This document shows positions 36,437-44,951 of a stretch of 50,803 bases of DNA, in pieces. The DNA lies in contig JAFUVE010000035.1 in assembly GCA_017483765.1 (NCBI GenBank), forward strand, positions 1 through 50,803, read 5' to 3'. Below the pieces are notes generated by a model, which did not search any database, was not told the origin of the DNA, and saw only the letters and a list, made by a program, of their open reading frames with translations. Position numbers and translations under genes: made by a program. Source of the DNA: Bacteroidaceae bacterium (GTDB taxonomy: Bacteria > Bacteroidota > Bacteroidia > Bacteroidales > Bacteroidaceae). How positions within the stretch are numbered: the first letter of the stretch is position 1; every line of letters starts with the position of its first letter.

Positions 36437-38065
36437 TTACAAATAAATGATGCTGGTCTCGTAGTAGTTCCACTTGCGAACGAAAATCTTCAACCTCACG
36501 TACTCAGGTCCGTCCGGTTCCGGCTTTTCCTCTCCGATTTTCGAGATGTTGTCGATGGCCACTCTGTAGATGTTGTTACGCACGATGCCGTATTCCATGA
36601 TTCCGGTTCCCTGCTCTGGAGAGTTGTTGCCATGGCGAAGCCACACGTAGTAGTAGCACACTCCGCCTGTGTATTCCACGATCGTGCCGAAGTCTTCAGG
36701 ATGTGCAGCCATGAACGCGTTGGCAGTGGCGATGTTGTCGAAGTAAAGTGCTTCTTGCTCGTCGTCATCCCCTAAGGCCCTCACATACCTGTAGAATGTT
36801 GTGCCTTTCGTGTATGTGGTGCTTTTTGTCAGGGTGTTGGTTGAGGCTTCATAGCCGGAGTATACGGTAGCCGGCACGAAAGTGCCTTTGAGTTCCAGTC
36901 CGGTCACAAATTCTTTCTCCGAGATGTCCTTGTCCATCGTGTTTTCGTTCACATAGCCCACCACATAGTAGTTCAGTCGGTCCTTGTCGTCGTAGCTTGT
37001 TCCGTTAGTGAATGCGTTGCCCGACCCAGTGTGCACACGATCGGCGTCAGTCATATAAGTGAGTTGCATAGACTCAGCCAGTGTGGAGCTTCCGAACCAG
37101 CTGGTCAGCAGTGCCGTGTTAGTCTGGTTTGATGCGGTTTTGAGTGAGGTGGTCGGCTCAATCACATAGTTTGTAGGCACTCCAGCAGTGGTAGCAGTCT
37201 CGTCGCCAAGATAGGTGACATCACCTCCGACGGTGTTAGCCACCCGTTTGAGCAGATACGACGGTTTTGTCATTCCGTTCACGATCTTGACATGGCTGAG
37301 ATAGAAATTGCTTCCGTTGGGAGTGGTCAGGTCTTCATTATAAATAGGATATTTATATTCGTTTCCGGAAATTGTGGCTCCGTCCTTGCAGAAATCGACA
37401 CGTGCCGCCATCCGCTCGATGGACACATGAAGACGTACCGGGTCGAACTGGCTTCCAGTGCCGGTGATGTATTGTCCGTCGTTTTCGTTCGACATCACAA
37501 ACCGGCTGTATTTGTCGAATGAGCTGTAGGGCGTCCATGTCTGTTCGGGTATGTAATCGCGCACCTGTCCTAAGAGTGCAAACTTCTTGGAGAGGTCACC
37601 TGCGTTGGCCACGACAATGAACCTGAGTTTGTCGGGACTGATGATGTCTTCCCCTTTGGCATAACGAACAGTGATGGTGAAGTCGTAGGAGACAACGTCC
37701 TTTCCGTTCACAGTCTCGTTGGCCATTGTCGCTGCAGCCACGTCGCCGCTGCTGAAATACTTGGAACCGATGATAGGCACGTTGGCTCCGTCGTTAACGT
37801 CGCTGTTGGTGATGACGAACACCGTGAAGTCGTGTAGCCTGTTCTCTTGTTCTGCCGCATATCTCCAGCCGTCGCCTTCCTCTCCGCCTGTGGGGTTGGA
37901 GCGTGTAGCCGGCGTGCTGCTCTGCCTTTCGATTTGCAGCGACACAAACAAATTGCCGACATAGTCGTCTATGTCATTCGTCCCGCCATTGTCGGTGTCA
38001 CTGCATCCCGTGAATATCAAGACGCAGGCAAGAAACAGGAATATAATATGTCGGCAGTTAAGCAT
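36437..38065 (-). CDS. Second Mfa1-type fimbrillin, probable minor subunit
   Basis: The 542-residue lipoprotein (lipobox IFTGC) has the Mfa1-family C-terminus: GIMEYGIVRNNIYRVAIDNI followed by EYVRLKIFVRKWNYY. This donor or acceptor strand region is shared with the major subunit at 39360-41285 but the rest of the chain differs. Early residues include TPATRSNPTGGEE, an Arg site where gingipain-like proteases cut Porphyromonas fimbrillins (comparison only). The likely role is a minor subunit of the same fimbria or the shaft of a second one. Confidence 0.83.
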   Translation of the reverse strand: MLNCRHIIFLFLACVLIFTGCSDTDNGGTNDIDDYVGNLFVSLQIERQSSTPATRSNPTGGEEGDGWRYAAEQENRLHDFTVFVITNSDVNDGANVPIIGSKYFSSGDVAAATMANETVNGKDVVSYDFTITVRYAKGEDIISPDKLRFIVVANAGDLSKKFALLGQVRDYIPEQTWTPYSSFDKYSRFVMSNENDGQYITGTGSQFDPVRLHVSIERMAARVDFCKDGATISGNEYKYPIYNEDLTTPNGSNFYLSHVKIVNGMTKPSYLLKRVANTVGGDVTYLGDETATTAGVPTNYVIEPTTSLKTASNQTNTALLTSWFGSSTLAESMQLTYMTDADRVHTGSGNAFTNGTSYDDKDRLNYYVVGYVNENTMDKDISEKEFVTGLELKGTFVPATVYSGYEASTNTLTKSTTYTKGTTFYRYVRALGDDDEQEALYFDNIATANAFMAAHPEDFGTIVEYTGGVCYYYVWLRHGNNSPEQGTGIMEYGIVRNNIYRVAIDNISKIGEEKPEPDGPEYVRLKIFVRKWNYYETSIIYL

Positions 38066-38108
38066 TCTATTTTTATAATTATTAGATTTCAGTCTGTATA
38101 TCGTATTG

Positions 38109-39257
38109 TTAGATTTCTGTGTTTTGGAATCTCATGCTCCATGGAAGTGAATGGATGGAAAGGCTGGCCTCCCTCCATTTTCCGCCCACGAGAATGAAAT
38201 GCAGGTTGTAGTCGTAAGCTCGGTCGAGGAATCCCTGATAGGTGTATACCACTTTTTCGAAGGCTCCACGTCCTTGTGCCAGGATTTCCGGCAGGTTGAT
38301 GGTTGCCACGTTTTCTCCGTCCTCACGTCGTGTGATGTAGAGCATGGCAGGCTTGATGGTGCTGCTACCAGAACGCATCATCAGGCGGTTGAAGTCGATG
38401 TCGGCATGTGCTGTCTCTTCTACGTTTTCAGCACCTTCCGGCCGTGTGTCGCTGCCCTCGCCCGTGTCACCGTTATAATAGGTGTTCCATCGTGCGAATG
38501 GCGTGTAAGTGATGTCGGGCTGTCCCTCCGTCTCGACGGAGTTGTCCCAGAGAATCCGTCCGTTGCGGTCTTCTATCCTGATGTCGAAATCTTCGATGTC
38601 GCAGTTCGACGGATCGTCGCTTTGGTAAATGGAGAGGTGCAGGCGTTTTGTGTCGCGCACAAGGCTGACCACACACTCCGTCATGGTGTATTCCTTCACG
38701 GTCACAGTCTCTGCAAGCACTTGCTCGTCGGTTGCTCGTGTGGCCGGATTTTTCGTGTATTGTGCTGAGCGGAGCGTTCCGTGCCACAGCGTGTCGAGCT
38801 GCTGGCTGATGTCAGCTGCCGGCTTTCCGGAAGACTTGTCAGTCAGCGTGACCATGAGGTTATTCATGGGGCTGGACTCTCCGTCTCTGATATATCTTAT
38901 GCCACCCAGCTGGCTGATATCCTTGTAAGGGCGCTGGTTGGCCAGTGCCAGCAGGCGATATTCCCCTGGCTGCAGTCCTTCCACCCTCATTCGGTATCCC
39001 TCTTGTTTCAGGGGTTGTGAACCAGCGGTGTTGTCCTCTGTTTGTGTACGCACAAGATTTCCTGCCTCGTCATACACATAGAGCGTGACGCTGCCCACAT
39101 GGTCTGGGAACATGTCGGCCTGCTCTATGTTGTAGTCGTAAACAAAACGTATGCTCAGCCCCTGCGGACAGTCTTCCAGGCTGTCGGACATCAAGGAGCA
39201 AGATACGAGTCCTATTGAAACAATCCCTATAAGGGCTATATGGCGTAAAAACTGCAT
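38109..39257 (-). CDS. FimB/Mfa2-family fimbrial anchor lipoprotein
   Basis: The ATG at 39257 (MQFLRHIALIGIVSIGLVSC) starts a lipoprotein signal, giving 382 residues; the open frame reaches 39341 without a signal. The mature chain opens DCPQGLSIRFVYDYN, the hallmark of the FimB/Mfa2 family, and continues with VTLYVYDEAGNLV and GEYRLLALANQ. Members anchor the fimbria to the outer membrane and limit its length (established for Mfa2). It ends ILVGGKWREASLSIHSLPWS, which also fits. It follows the major subunit by 102 bases. Confidence 0.9.
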   Translation of the reverse strand: MQFLRHIALIGIVSIGLVSCSLMSDSLEDCPQGLSIRFVYDYNIEQADMFPDHVGSVTLYVYDEAGNLVRTQTEDNTAGSQPLKQEGYRMRVEGLQPGEYRLLALANQRPYKDISQLGGIRYIRDGESSPMNNLMVTLTDKSSGKPAADISQQLDTLWHGTLRSAQYTKNPATRATDEQVLAETVTVKEYTMTECVVSLVRDTKRLHLSIYQSDDPSNCDIEDFDIRIEDRNGRILWDNSVETEGQPDITYTPFARWNTYYNGDTGEGSDTRPEGAENVEETAHADIDFNRLMMRSGSSTIKPAMLYITRREDGENVATINLPEILAQGRGAFEKVVYTYQGFLDRAYDYNLHFILVGGKWREASLSIHSLPWSMRFQNTEI

Positions 39258-39359
39258 TGAGTCTGAATTATTATAATGTAAAAGTTGTGATCGAGTAAGT
39301 AAAGGATGGCACCGGGCGGACGTACTCACGCCCGATGCCATGATTGTTTTATCGAAAGA

Positions 39360-41285
39360 TTAGAGAATTACACGCTGCGTGCGTACAGCCCAAGGAAGAA
39401 TATGGATCTTCACGCTGATGTATTTCTCGAGCTCATCGTCAGGAGTTCCGTCCGGAATGCGTGGCACAGGGTCACCGATTTCACGTACTCCGTCAACCTT
39501 GATGTCATACCAGTTGTTACGCAGCACTCCATAGCGTCCGAGGAAGTTCTGCTCCTGCTCAGCAACCGTGTAGCCGGTTGAAGTACCTGCGTTGTTCCAC
39601 TTCTGGTAAACATACTCAACGCTGTTGATGTCATGTATGTTGGCAAACCAAGGAGTCTCGCAACCGGTTTCACCCTCAGCAGTGGTGGTACCGCCCGCAC
39701 CGAAGTGCTTGATGCGTACGTCGTAGTAAGAAAGACCACCCTTGTAGTACTTGATTGTAACTGCGTTGTTGAGTTCCTGAACGTTCAATGCAGCAGCCAA
39801 TGTAGGAGTGAAAGTCAATCCAGCTGCAGGTGCAATGCTTGCGATGGTGGCAACACCAGTTGTTTCGTCCTGAGCCATCTTGAACACGATGTTGTCCTTC
39901 TTAGTCGGGTTAGCCTCACCTTCTTCACCGGTGATGAAATCCTGAACCTCCTGGTTGTTAGCCAAGTAAACATCGAGGAAATAATCCTTGATAGTCTGTG
40001 CGTTGCCAGTGTAGCCGTCGTCCTTTGAAAGCTGGAGGATATTGCTTCTTCCATAGTTGTCGATGATGTAGAAGTCGTTACCATCATTGAATTTCAGGGA
40101 GATACCTACATAAGTAGTGTTCTGGAACGACTGGTGAGCCACGTCCAAGGTGTTTTCTGTGGTGTAGGCGTTCTGACCGCTTGTGAAAGTGTAGTTGCCG
40201 GCAGCAATACCTGGATTGTCGAAAATCGTAGAGAAGTCAGCGATGTCGGTGTCATAGTTAGGGTCTACGCCCCAGTAAGTACGAACAGCCTCAGCATGCT
40301 CTGCATCGTTGGCGAGAGTTGCACCACTGGCGAAACGCTTGATGGTAGCAGCCAGAGGAGTTCCCTCCGCATAACCTGTGGTCTGTCCTGCATAGAGAGC
40401 GAGCCAACGTTTTTCGAACTGCTTCGTGTTGTAGAACGTCTTGTTGGTGTTTCCGAGCTGCCAAGCGAAGTCAGAGAAAGTGACATCGTTGTGTCCCTGC
40501 AGAGCAGTCTGGTCAGTAGTGACCGTAACCTTCACAGCAACGCGCTCCACGTCGATATGTCCAGCAGGATTGTCCTCAGCCTGTGTAGCCGTAGGATAGA
40601 TCTTTGTCATGTCGAGCGTTGCGAGAGTGTAAGGAGTTCCCTGCTCAGGAGTAGAACCCACGAGACCACCAATCTTCGTTGTGAGAGCCGCGTTGGTCAT
40701 CATGAAGAGTCTTCCTCTTCCATTGTTGATTACGCTTGCAGGCAATGTGTATTTAGAGAAGTCTCCAAAAGTGGTGGCTGTGGAGATGGCCTGGTTGCCC
40801 TCTGTCGTAGTGAATGTGAATGTGGATGGATCGCTTGCATTGTAGCCGGAGATCACTCCGTTAGGGTTGAGAATCACGTAGGCATAGAGTTTGTCCTGTG
40901 TGATGTACTGACCGTCGATCTTGGTTGTCACCTGAGATTCGGTCGTAATCTGGTCAGAAGCGTGCTTGCTGAACGGATTGGTCTGGAGCGGATATATTCC
41001 GCAGAAAGTAGCACTTGCCTCGGCTGCATTTTCAGCGCCGTTGAAGAGAAGAAGATAAGCATCTCCGACAGCATATTCGTCTTCGGTGCCATCATCGAAA
41101 GTGTCGTTCGCACGGGTTCCCGGGGTAGTAGTTGTTGGCAAGGTGATTCCAACGGAAATATAACCGTTGCCCTCAGCGTCGAAGGATTTAGGCTGAACCT
41201 CCACAACGCTGTTGCTACTGTCCGAGCATGCAGCCAGTGTTACCAGAGAGGCTGCTAAGAAAGAATACTTAAACAGTTTCATCAT
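39360..41285 (-). CDS. Mfa1-family major fimbrial subunit
   Basis: The 641-residue lipoprotein has a lipobox TLAAC and a P. gingivalis FimA/Mfa1-type N-terminal domain (about 35-210: YAVGDAYLLLFNGAENAAE, LYAYVILNPNGV). The Mfa1 C-terminal domain has GRYGVLRNNWYDIKVDGVRE and YISVKIHILPWAVRTQ. Polymerisation in this family depends on removal of the N-terminal strand and strand exchange (established for Mfa1/FimA). An Arg-Ala site (PGTRAND, about 57) is a possible processing point. It is longer than Mfa1 (about 560). Its place after the DUF3868 gene and before the anchor fits a shaft protein. Confidence 0.92.
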   Translation of the reverse strand: MMKLFKYSFLAASLVTLAACSDSSNSVVEVQPKSFDAEGNGYISVGITLPTTTTPGTRANDTFDDGTEDEYAVGDAYLLLFNGAENAAEASATFCGIYPLQTNPFSKHASDQITTESQVTTKIDGQYITQDKLYAYVILNPNGVISGYNASDPSTFTFTTTEGNQAISTATTFGDFSKYTLPASVINNGRGRLFMMTNAALTTKIGGLVGSTPEQGTPYTLATLDMTKIYPTATQAEDNPAGHIDVERVAVKVTVTTDQTALQGHNDVTFSDFAWQLGNTNKTFYNTKQFEKRWLALYAGQTTGYAEGTPLAATIKRFASGATLANDAEHAEAVRTYWGVDPNYDTDIADFSTIFDNPGIAAGNYTFTSGQNAYTTENTLDVAHQSFQNTTYVGISLKFNDGNDFYIIDNYGRSNILQLSKDDGYTGNAQTIKDYFLDVYLANNQEVQDFITGEEGEANPTKKDNIVFKMAQDETTGVATIASIAPAAGLTFTPTLAAALNVQELNNAVTIKYYKGGLSYYDVRIKHFGAGGTTTAEGETGCETPWFANIHDINSVEYVYQKWNNAGTSTGYTVAEQEQNFLGRYGVLRNNWYDIKVDGVREIGDPVPRIPDGTPDDELEKYISVKIHILPWAVRTQRVIL

Positions 41286-41363
41286 AAGAGAGTAATTTAA
41301 AAGATTAATATTAGTTGAATTTAGTTATCGCCTATATATATAATATGTATTATGTCTTCATCT

Positions 41364-42800
41364 TCACTCGCTGACAAATTCCTGGAGTTCCTCCACCTGA
41401 TAGACAGCCTGCGGGATGTCCCCCTCCTTGGCAATCTTCATCAGCTTGATGGACTCGGAATATTTACCCTGCATCTTCTTTGCCGCTCCTAACAGGTATG
41501 CCTCCTGAGGAGATGTGGGCTGGGCAGGAAGGATTTTCTCGGCACGCGGGAAGTCCTTGTTTCTGATGGCCGCCTGTGCCGCCATCAGTCTTGCTCGCTC
41601 GTTGTCGGGGTTGAGTTCGTATGCCTTATAGAGAATCTCACGTCCCTTGTCGGTGTCAATGCCGTAGTGGGTGGCGAGGGTGGCAAACTCAGCCACGCTT
41701 AAGTCCTGGGGGCTGTTTTCGTAAATGGTCATACTCTGCTCCAGGCTGTACGGCTTGATGGAGTATACGATGACGTAGTCGGAGTGTCGCAGATAAGGAT
41801 ACACCTCCTGGTGCAGTTGCTTATATCGCTCAGGATATTGCTTCATGATGGCGTCGTTCTTCTTGTCCGGCTCCATCGGTGAGTCGATAAGTGCGAGGAT
41901 GCCGTCTCTCTCCGGCATGTCTGTGGTCTTTTCCACGTAAGCACGCAGGCCGGCCCAGTCCTCAGGTGTGGAGGTGGAACCGATGACGCCGGGCTGGAAG
42001 TGGTAAAGGCTCTGGATATGGTTGCGCAATGTTGCCGCACGGTTTTCCGCCAGCCATGCATTGTGGCTGTAAGTACCTTCAGGAGAAGCATATCCGTGGA
42101 TGGTGACGGTGTCGATATTCACGTCCTGCTTTCCCTTGACCTCGTCAATCGTGGCCAGTATTTTCTTAAGTTCCTCCGGGTTGTTATGATAGTCGGGCCT
42201 CAGTCGGATGCTGTCGAGCTCAAAGTCGATAAACGCACGTCCCTCAATCCTGCGGATTTTGCTGTAGTCGTCAGTGAGGAGCGGAATTTCAATCCTTGAC
42301 GGCATGGTCGGCACAGGCTCATGGGTGAGAATAGGAGTCTCAGCCAGGTTGGACAGGTCTCCACACCCACACAGGTCTTCCTCAATCACTAATTTGTATC
42401 TGTTCATCCACGGCTCCCGCTTGACGCTTGACGTGTATGGCTCGGTCTGAGGCTTTTTGTTATGCCGTTTCACATGACGTGCGCCAGCATACTCCTTGGT
42501 TGCCAGTCCTCTCTGATAGAGCACATATTGTGCGTGGCTGTCGATGACGATAGGTTCGAAAGCAGCTTTCCGCTCTCCGGAAACGTCGGTGAGTACAGGA
42601 AGTAGCACGACGGACTTGTCCGATCCGAGTTTGAGGTCGTCCAGTTTGACATCCATGCTGAGCAGCATCTGATCGCCCTGCCTTGTCACCGTCGCGTTTG
42701 CCACGCGGGTCTTTTGGTCGCTCATCACCTGCGCCACGGATTGCAGCGTAGAAAGCATCAGCAGACATACTGTAATATATATGGTCTTAGTCTTCATCAT
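41364..42800 (-). CDS. DUF3868/OmpA-like protein of the fimbrial operon
   Basis: The 478-residue protein has a signal peptide (to about SVAQV) and no lipobox. The N-terminal DUF3868 part (about 25-130) is a beta domain. An OmpA-like peptidoglycan-binding domain follows at about 185-320 with IHGYASPEGTYSHN and ENRAATLRNHI. The C-terminal part (about 360-470) looks like TPR helices (FPRAEKILPAQPTSPQEAYLLGAA). Proteins of this type occur in many Bacteroidetes fimbrial operons, next to DUF3575. A role in assembly or in tying the fimbria to the wall is an inference. It starts 35 bases after the DUF3575 stop. Confidence 0.87.
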   Translation of the reverse strand: MMKTKTIYITVCLLMLSTLQSVAQVMSDQKTRVANATVTRQGDQMLLSMDVKLDDLKLGSDKSVVLLPVLTDVSGERKAAFEPIVIDSHAQYVLYQRGLATKEYAGARHVKRHNKKPQTEPYTSSVKREPWMNRYKLVIEEDLCGCGDLSNLAETPILTHEPVPTMPSRIEIPLLTDDYSKIRRIEGRAFIDFELDSIRLRPDYHNNPEELKKILATIDEVKGKQDVNIDTVTIHGYASPEGTYSHNAWLAENRAATLRNHIQSLYHFQPGVIGSTSTPEDWAGLRAYVEKTTDMPERDGILALIDSPMEPDKKNDAIMKQYPERYKQLHQEVYPYLRHSDYVIVYSIKPYSLEQSMTIYENSPQDLSVAEFATLATHYGIDTDKGREILYKAYELNPDNERARLMAAQAAIRNKDFPRAEKILPAQPTSPQEAYLLGAAKKMQGKYSESIKLMKIAKEGDIPQAVYQVEELQEFVSE

Positions 42801-42835
42801 TTCTTATATTATAATAATGAATAGGTGTATGAATT

Positions 42836-43417
42836 CTACAAATTGTAAATAAGGTTGATTGCCACTTTCGTGGGGCCAACATAGTGATAGTCGCCATTGT
42901 CGATTTCGGTGCCGCACTTCTCGCAAGGGAACTTCTTATACTTAAGATAGTCGTACCCCACTCCGATGACGGCTTCCATACTGAAATGTTTGCTCACCGG
43001 CCACTGGTAGCCATAGACAAATCCGCCTCCCACATACCATCCTTCATAACGGTTGTTGTGCAGACAGGGAGCGATGCCGAACGGGAACTTCACGTTACCC
43101 GCGTTAAACTCACCTCCCATAAGATGTCCTCCGATGAAATGTCCGTTGAACGGCTGGCAGAACCAGTATCGCATCTCAGGCTGAACTAACCAGTGACGCC
43201 ACTTTTTGTTGTCCTCAAACTGCCAGGGATTCAGTCCGAAGGTAGCGTCAAAGGTCCATTTTCGGGCCACCTTCGTCTCAAACCCTATGTTGGGGGTGAG
43301 ACTTGCATCGTAGAGCAAGTTGTTTTTCAGAGAAATCTGTGCATGCGAGGTGACAACCCCACAAAGCAGAAATCCTATGGATAGAAATATCCTGCCGATG
43401 TCACGTTTGATTTGCAT
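42836..43417 (-). CDS. DUF3575 outer-membrane protein, first gene of the fimbrial operon
   Basis: The 193-residue product has a signal peptide ending THAQI and then the DUF3575 pattern: LKNNLLYDASLTPNIGFE, WLVQPEMRYWFC, GYQWPVSKHFSMEAVIGVGYDY and the C-terminal PTKVAINLIYNL. Alternating strands with a terminal aromatic-free hydrophobic end suggest a small outer-membrane barrel. DUF3575 genes start many fimbrial operons in this phylum. Two Cys (CEKCG) near 166-169 are of note. It has a strong promoter 250 bases upstream. Confidence 0.88.
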   Translation of the reverse strand: MQIKRDIGRIFLSIGFLLCGVVTSHAQISLKNNLLYDASLTPNIGFETKVARKWTFDATFGLNPWQFEDNKKWRHWLVQPEMRYWFCQPFNGHFIGGHLMGGEFNAGNVKFPFGIAPCLHNNRYEGWYVGGGFVYGYQWPVSKHFSMEAVIGVGYDYLKYKKFPCEKCGTEIDNGDYHYVGPTKVAINLIYNL

Positions 43418-43650
43418 TATGAATGTATGTTATAGTTTTTTTTAGTTAATAAATCTTTTGCGTCATCATTCTCCTAATTGGCATAAAGTCAAAAGTTTGT
43501 CTTCAAATTCATTCCCTTGGTCGTCATTTATTGTTTCATAAAAATATGCTTAGGTCTTCCCCATAATTGTTTAGCGATATATTTGGGACGTTTATCCGAT
43601 ACCGTTTCTATGAAAGAATCTTCGCGTTCCTATCCCTTGTATCAATATAA

Positions 43651-43734
43651 AATTGACCTGATGACTTAAATTATGCAAAAATACATATTTTTGATATATT
43701 ACAAAAAAAAATCAAACCTTTCTTTGTGTCAATT
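43651..43734 (-). promoter_or_regulatory. Promoter of the fimbrial operon
   Basis: On the minus strand TTTG (43702-43705) and TATTTTTG (43676-43683) are 18 bases apart. The 5' leader is about 250 bases and holds no clear gene. Short inverted repeats AATTGAC (43651-43657) and GTCAATT (43728-43734) flank the promoter. They are only seven bases long and no recombinase is nearby, so an invertible promoter is not supported. Confidence 0.7.
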
Positions 43735-43824
43735 AACAAAACTTAACACTTCGACAAAAAAAAGAAAAAAATTGCACAATCTGTCTGCCATTTTGTTGAA
43801 AAAAGTATTCATTTAGTAAATATT

Positions 43825-44024
43825 AAGTGAAAAGTGAAAAGTGAAAAGTAAAAAGTGAAAAGTAAAAAGTGAAAAGTAAAAAGTGAAAAGTGAAAAATGA
43901 AAAGTGAAAAGTTTAGTTACTCTGGTGATGGAAATTCGGTGATGAGGGGGAAATAGGCTGGCTCGGTTTTATAAAGACGAGAAGACGAGAACACGGGAAG
44001 ACGGGAAGATGGGAAGACGGGACG
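43825..44024. repeat. Heptamer array AAGTGAA (13 copies) and octamer array GAAGACGG
   Basis: AAGTGAA and AAGTAAA alternate over 43825-43914, a nearly perfect period of seven. A second array of octamers (GAAGACGA, GAAGACGG, GAAGATGG) runs from 43972 to about 44024. Both lie between the divergent fimbrial and flavin-protein promoters. The remaining bases of this 770-base spacer are AT-rich and show no gene. Confidence 0.92.
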
Positions 44025-44125
44025 GCAAGCAAGCTTTTTACCTCACTTAGAGAAAAAACATTTGAAACAGTTCGATTTCCTGGAACAGAATCGTAACAAG
44101 ATTTTCAAAAAAAATGAAGCGATGG

Positions 44126-44156
44126 TTGCATGATTCCAACAAAATGATTATATTTG
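44126..44156 (+). promoter_or_regulatory. Promoter of the flavin-fold protein gene
   Basis: TTG (44126-44128) and TATATTTG (44149-44156) are 20 bases apart. Confidence 0.75.
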
Positions 44157-44187
44157 CAAGACGAATTAACCAATCAGTAAAAAAACT

Positions 44188-44721
44188 ATGATGAAACGAA
44201 CGATCATGGGCATGATGCTCGCCGCCATGGTGCTATCGGCATCCGGCCAGAACCAGGCAAATCACAAAGACAACGCAGACGGCATCACTGCCACCATTAA
44301 CGAACAGACAAAAGTAGCCAACATGGAAGAAGTGCAGGCTTACCTGAAAGAATGCGGCACGTTCTACATCGCCACCAATGAAGGCGACCAGCCGCGCGTC
44401 AGGCCATTCGGCGTGTCGGAGATCATCAACGACCGGCTCTATATCATGACTGGCAAGGTGAAGGACGTATTCAAGCAGATGGCCGCCAACGGCAAGTTCG
44501 AAATCTGCGCGCTCAAACCTTCGGGAAGCGAATGGATGCGACTGAGCGGTACGCTCGTTAACGACGAGACACTCGCAGTCAAGGAGGAATTCCTCAACCG
44601 CAACCCGGGACTCAAATCCATGTACAAGGCAGACGACGGGAACATGGCTGTGCTCTACATCACCAACGCCACCGCACGCTTCTGCTCTTTCTCCGCGGCA
44701 GAACGGACCGTCAACTTCTAA
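44188..44721 (+). CDS. Pyridoxamine 5'-phosphate oxidase-like flavin-binding protein with signal peptide
   Basis: Residues about 45-175 form the split-barrel flavin-binding fold: VQAYLKECGTFYIATNEGDQPRVRPFG, then RLYIMTGKVKDVFKQM and SEWMRLSGTLV. The family usually works in the cytoplasm on FMN or F420. Here it carries an N-terminal signal (MKRTIMGMMLAAMVLSASG), so the protein should be exported. Export of a flavin fold is unusual, although exported flavoproteins are known. The gene is monocistronic. Confidence 0.85.
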   Translation: MMKRTIMGMMLAAMVLSASGQNQANHKDNADGITATINEQTKVANMEEVQAYLKECGTFYIATNEGDQPRVRPFGVSEIINDRLYIMTGKVKDVFKQMAANGKFEICALKPSGSEWMRLSGTLVNDETLAVKEEFLNRNPGLKSMYKADDGNMAVLYITNATARFCSFSAAERTVNF

Positions 44722-44848
44722 GTTTGAAATTTGAGGTTTGAGATTTGAAATTTAGCCATCCGGACAGAGAGTTTGAAATTTGAGGTTTGAGATTTGAGGT
44801 TTGAAATTTAGCCATCCGGACAGAAAAAAAAGACAAGACGATAGTATG
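44722..44848 (+). repeat. Composite intergenic element, copy 3 (no hairpin)
   Basis: Heptamers (TTTGARR) are followed by GCCATCCGGAC twice (44755-44765 and 44811-44821), then a short AGACAA run and GACGATAGTATG (44837-44848). GGAACAGAAGGTGAGACA follows at 44867. The module order matches 20780-20951 and 26687-26826, but the hairpin module is missing and the middle is duplicated. Confidence 0.8.
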
Positions 44849-44951
44849 TCAAGGATGGCATTCAAGTGGAACAGAAGGTGAGACAAGTTATTTTTCATTC
44901 TAACAAAACCAATTTCTTCGCAAAAACATAGAACCATAAAACCTATACACA

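Noticed and set aside
40134-41258. A 374-codon plus-strand open frame opposite the major fimbrillin
   Set aside because: It is antisense to a clear Mfa1-type gene and has a Cys/Ser-rich composition unlike real proteins of the window.
43651-43734. Invertible (phase-variable) fimbrial promoter
   Set aside because: The inverted repeats are only seven bases and no recombinase gene is near; known invertible promoters in this phylum have longer repeats.
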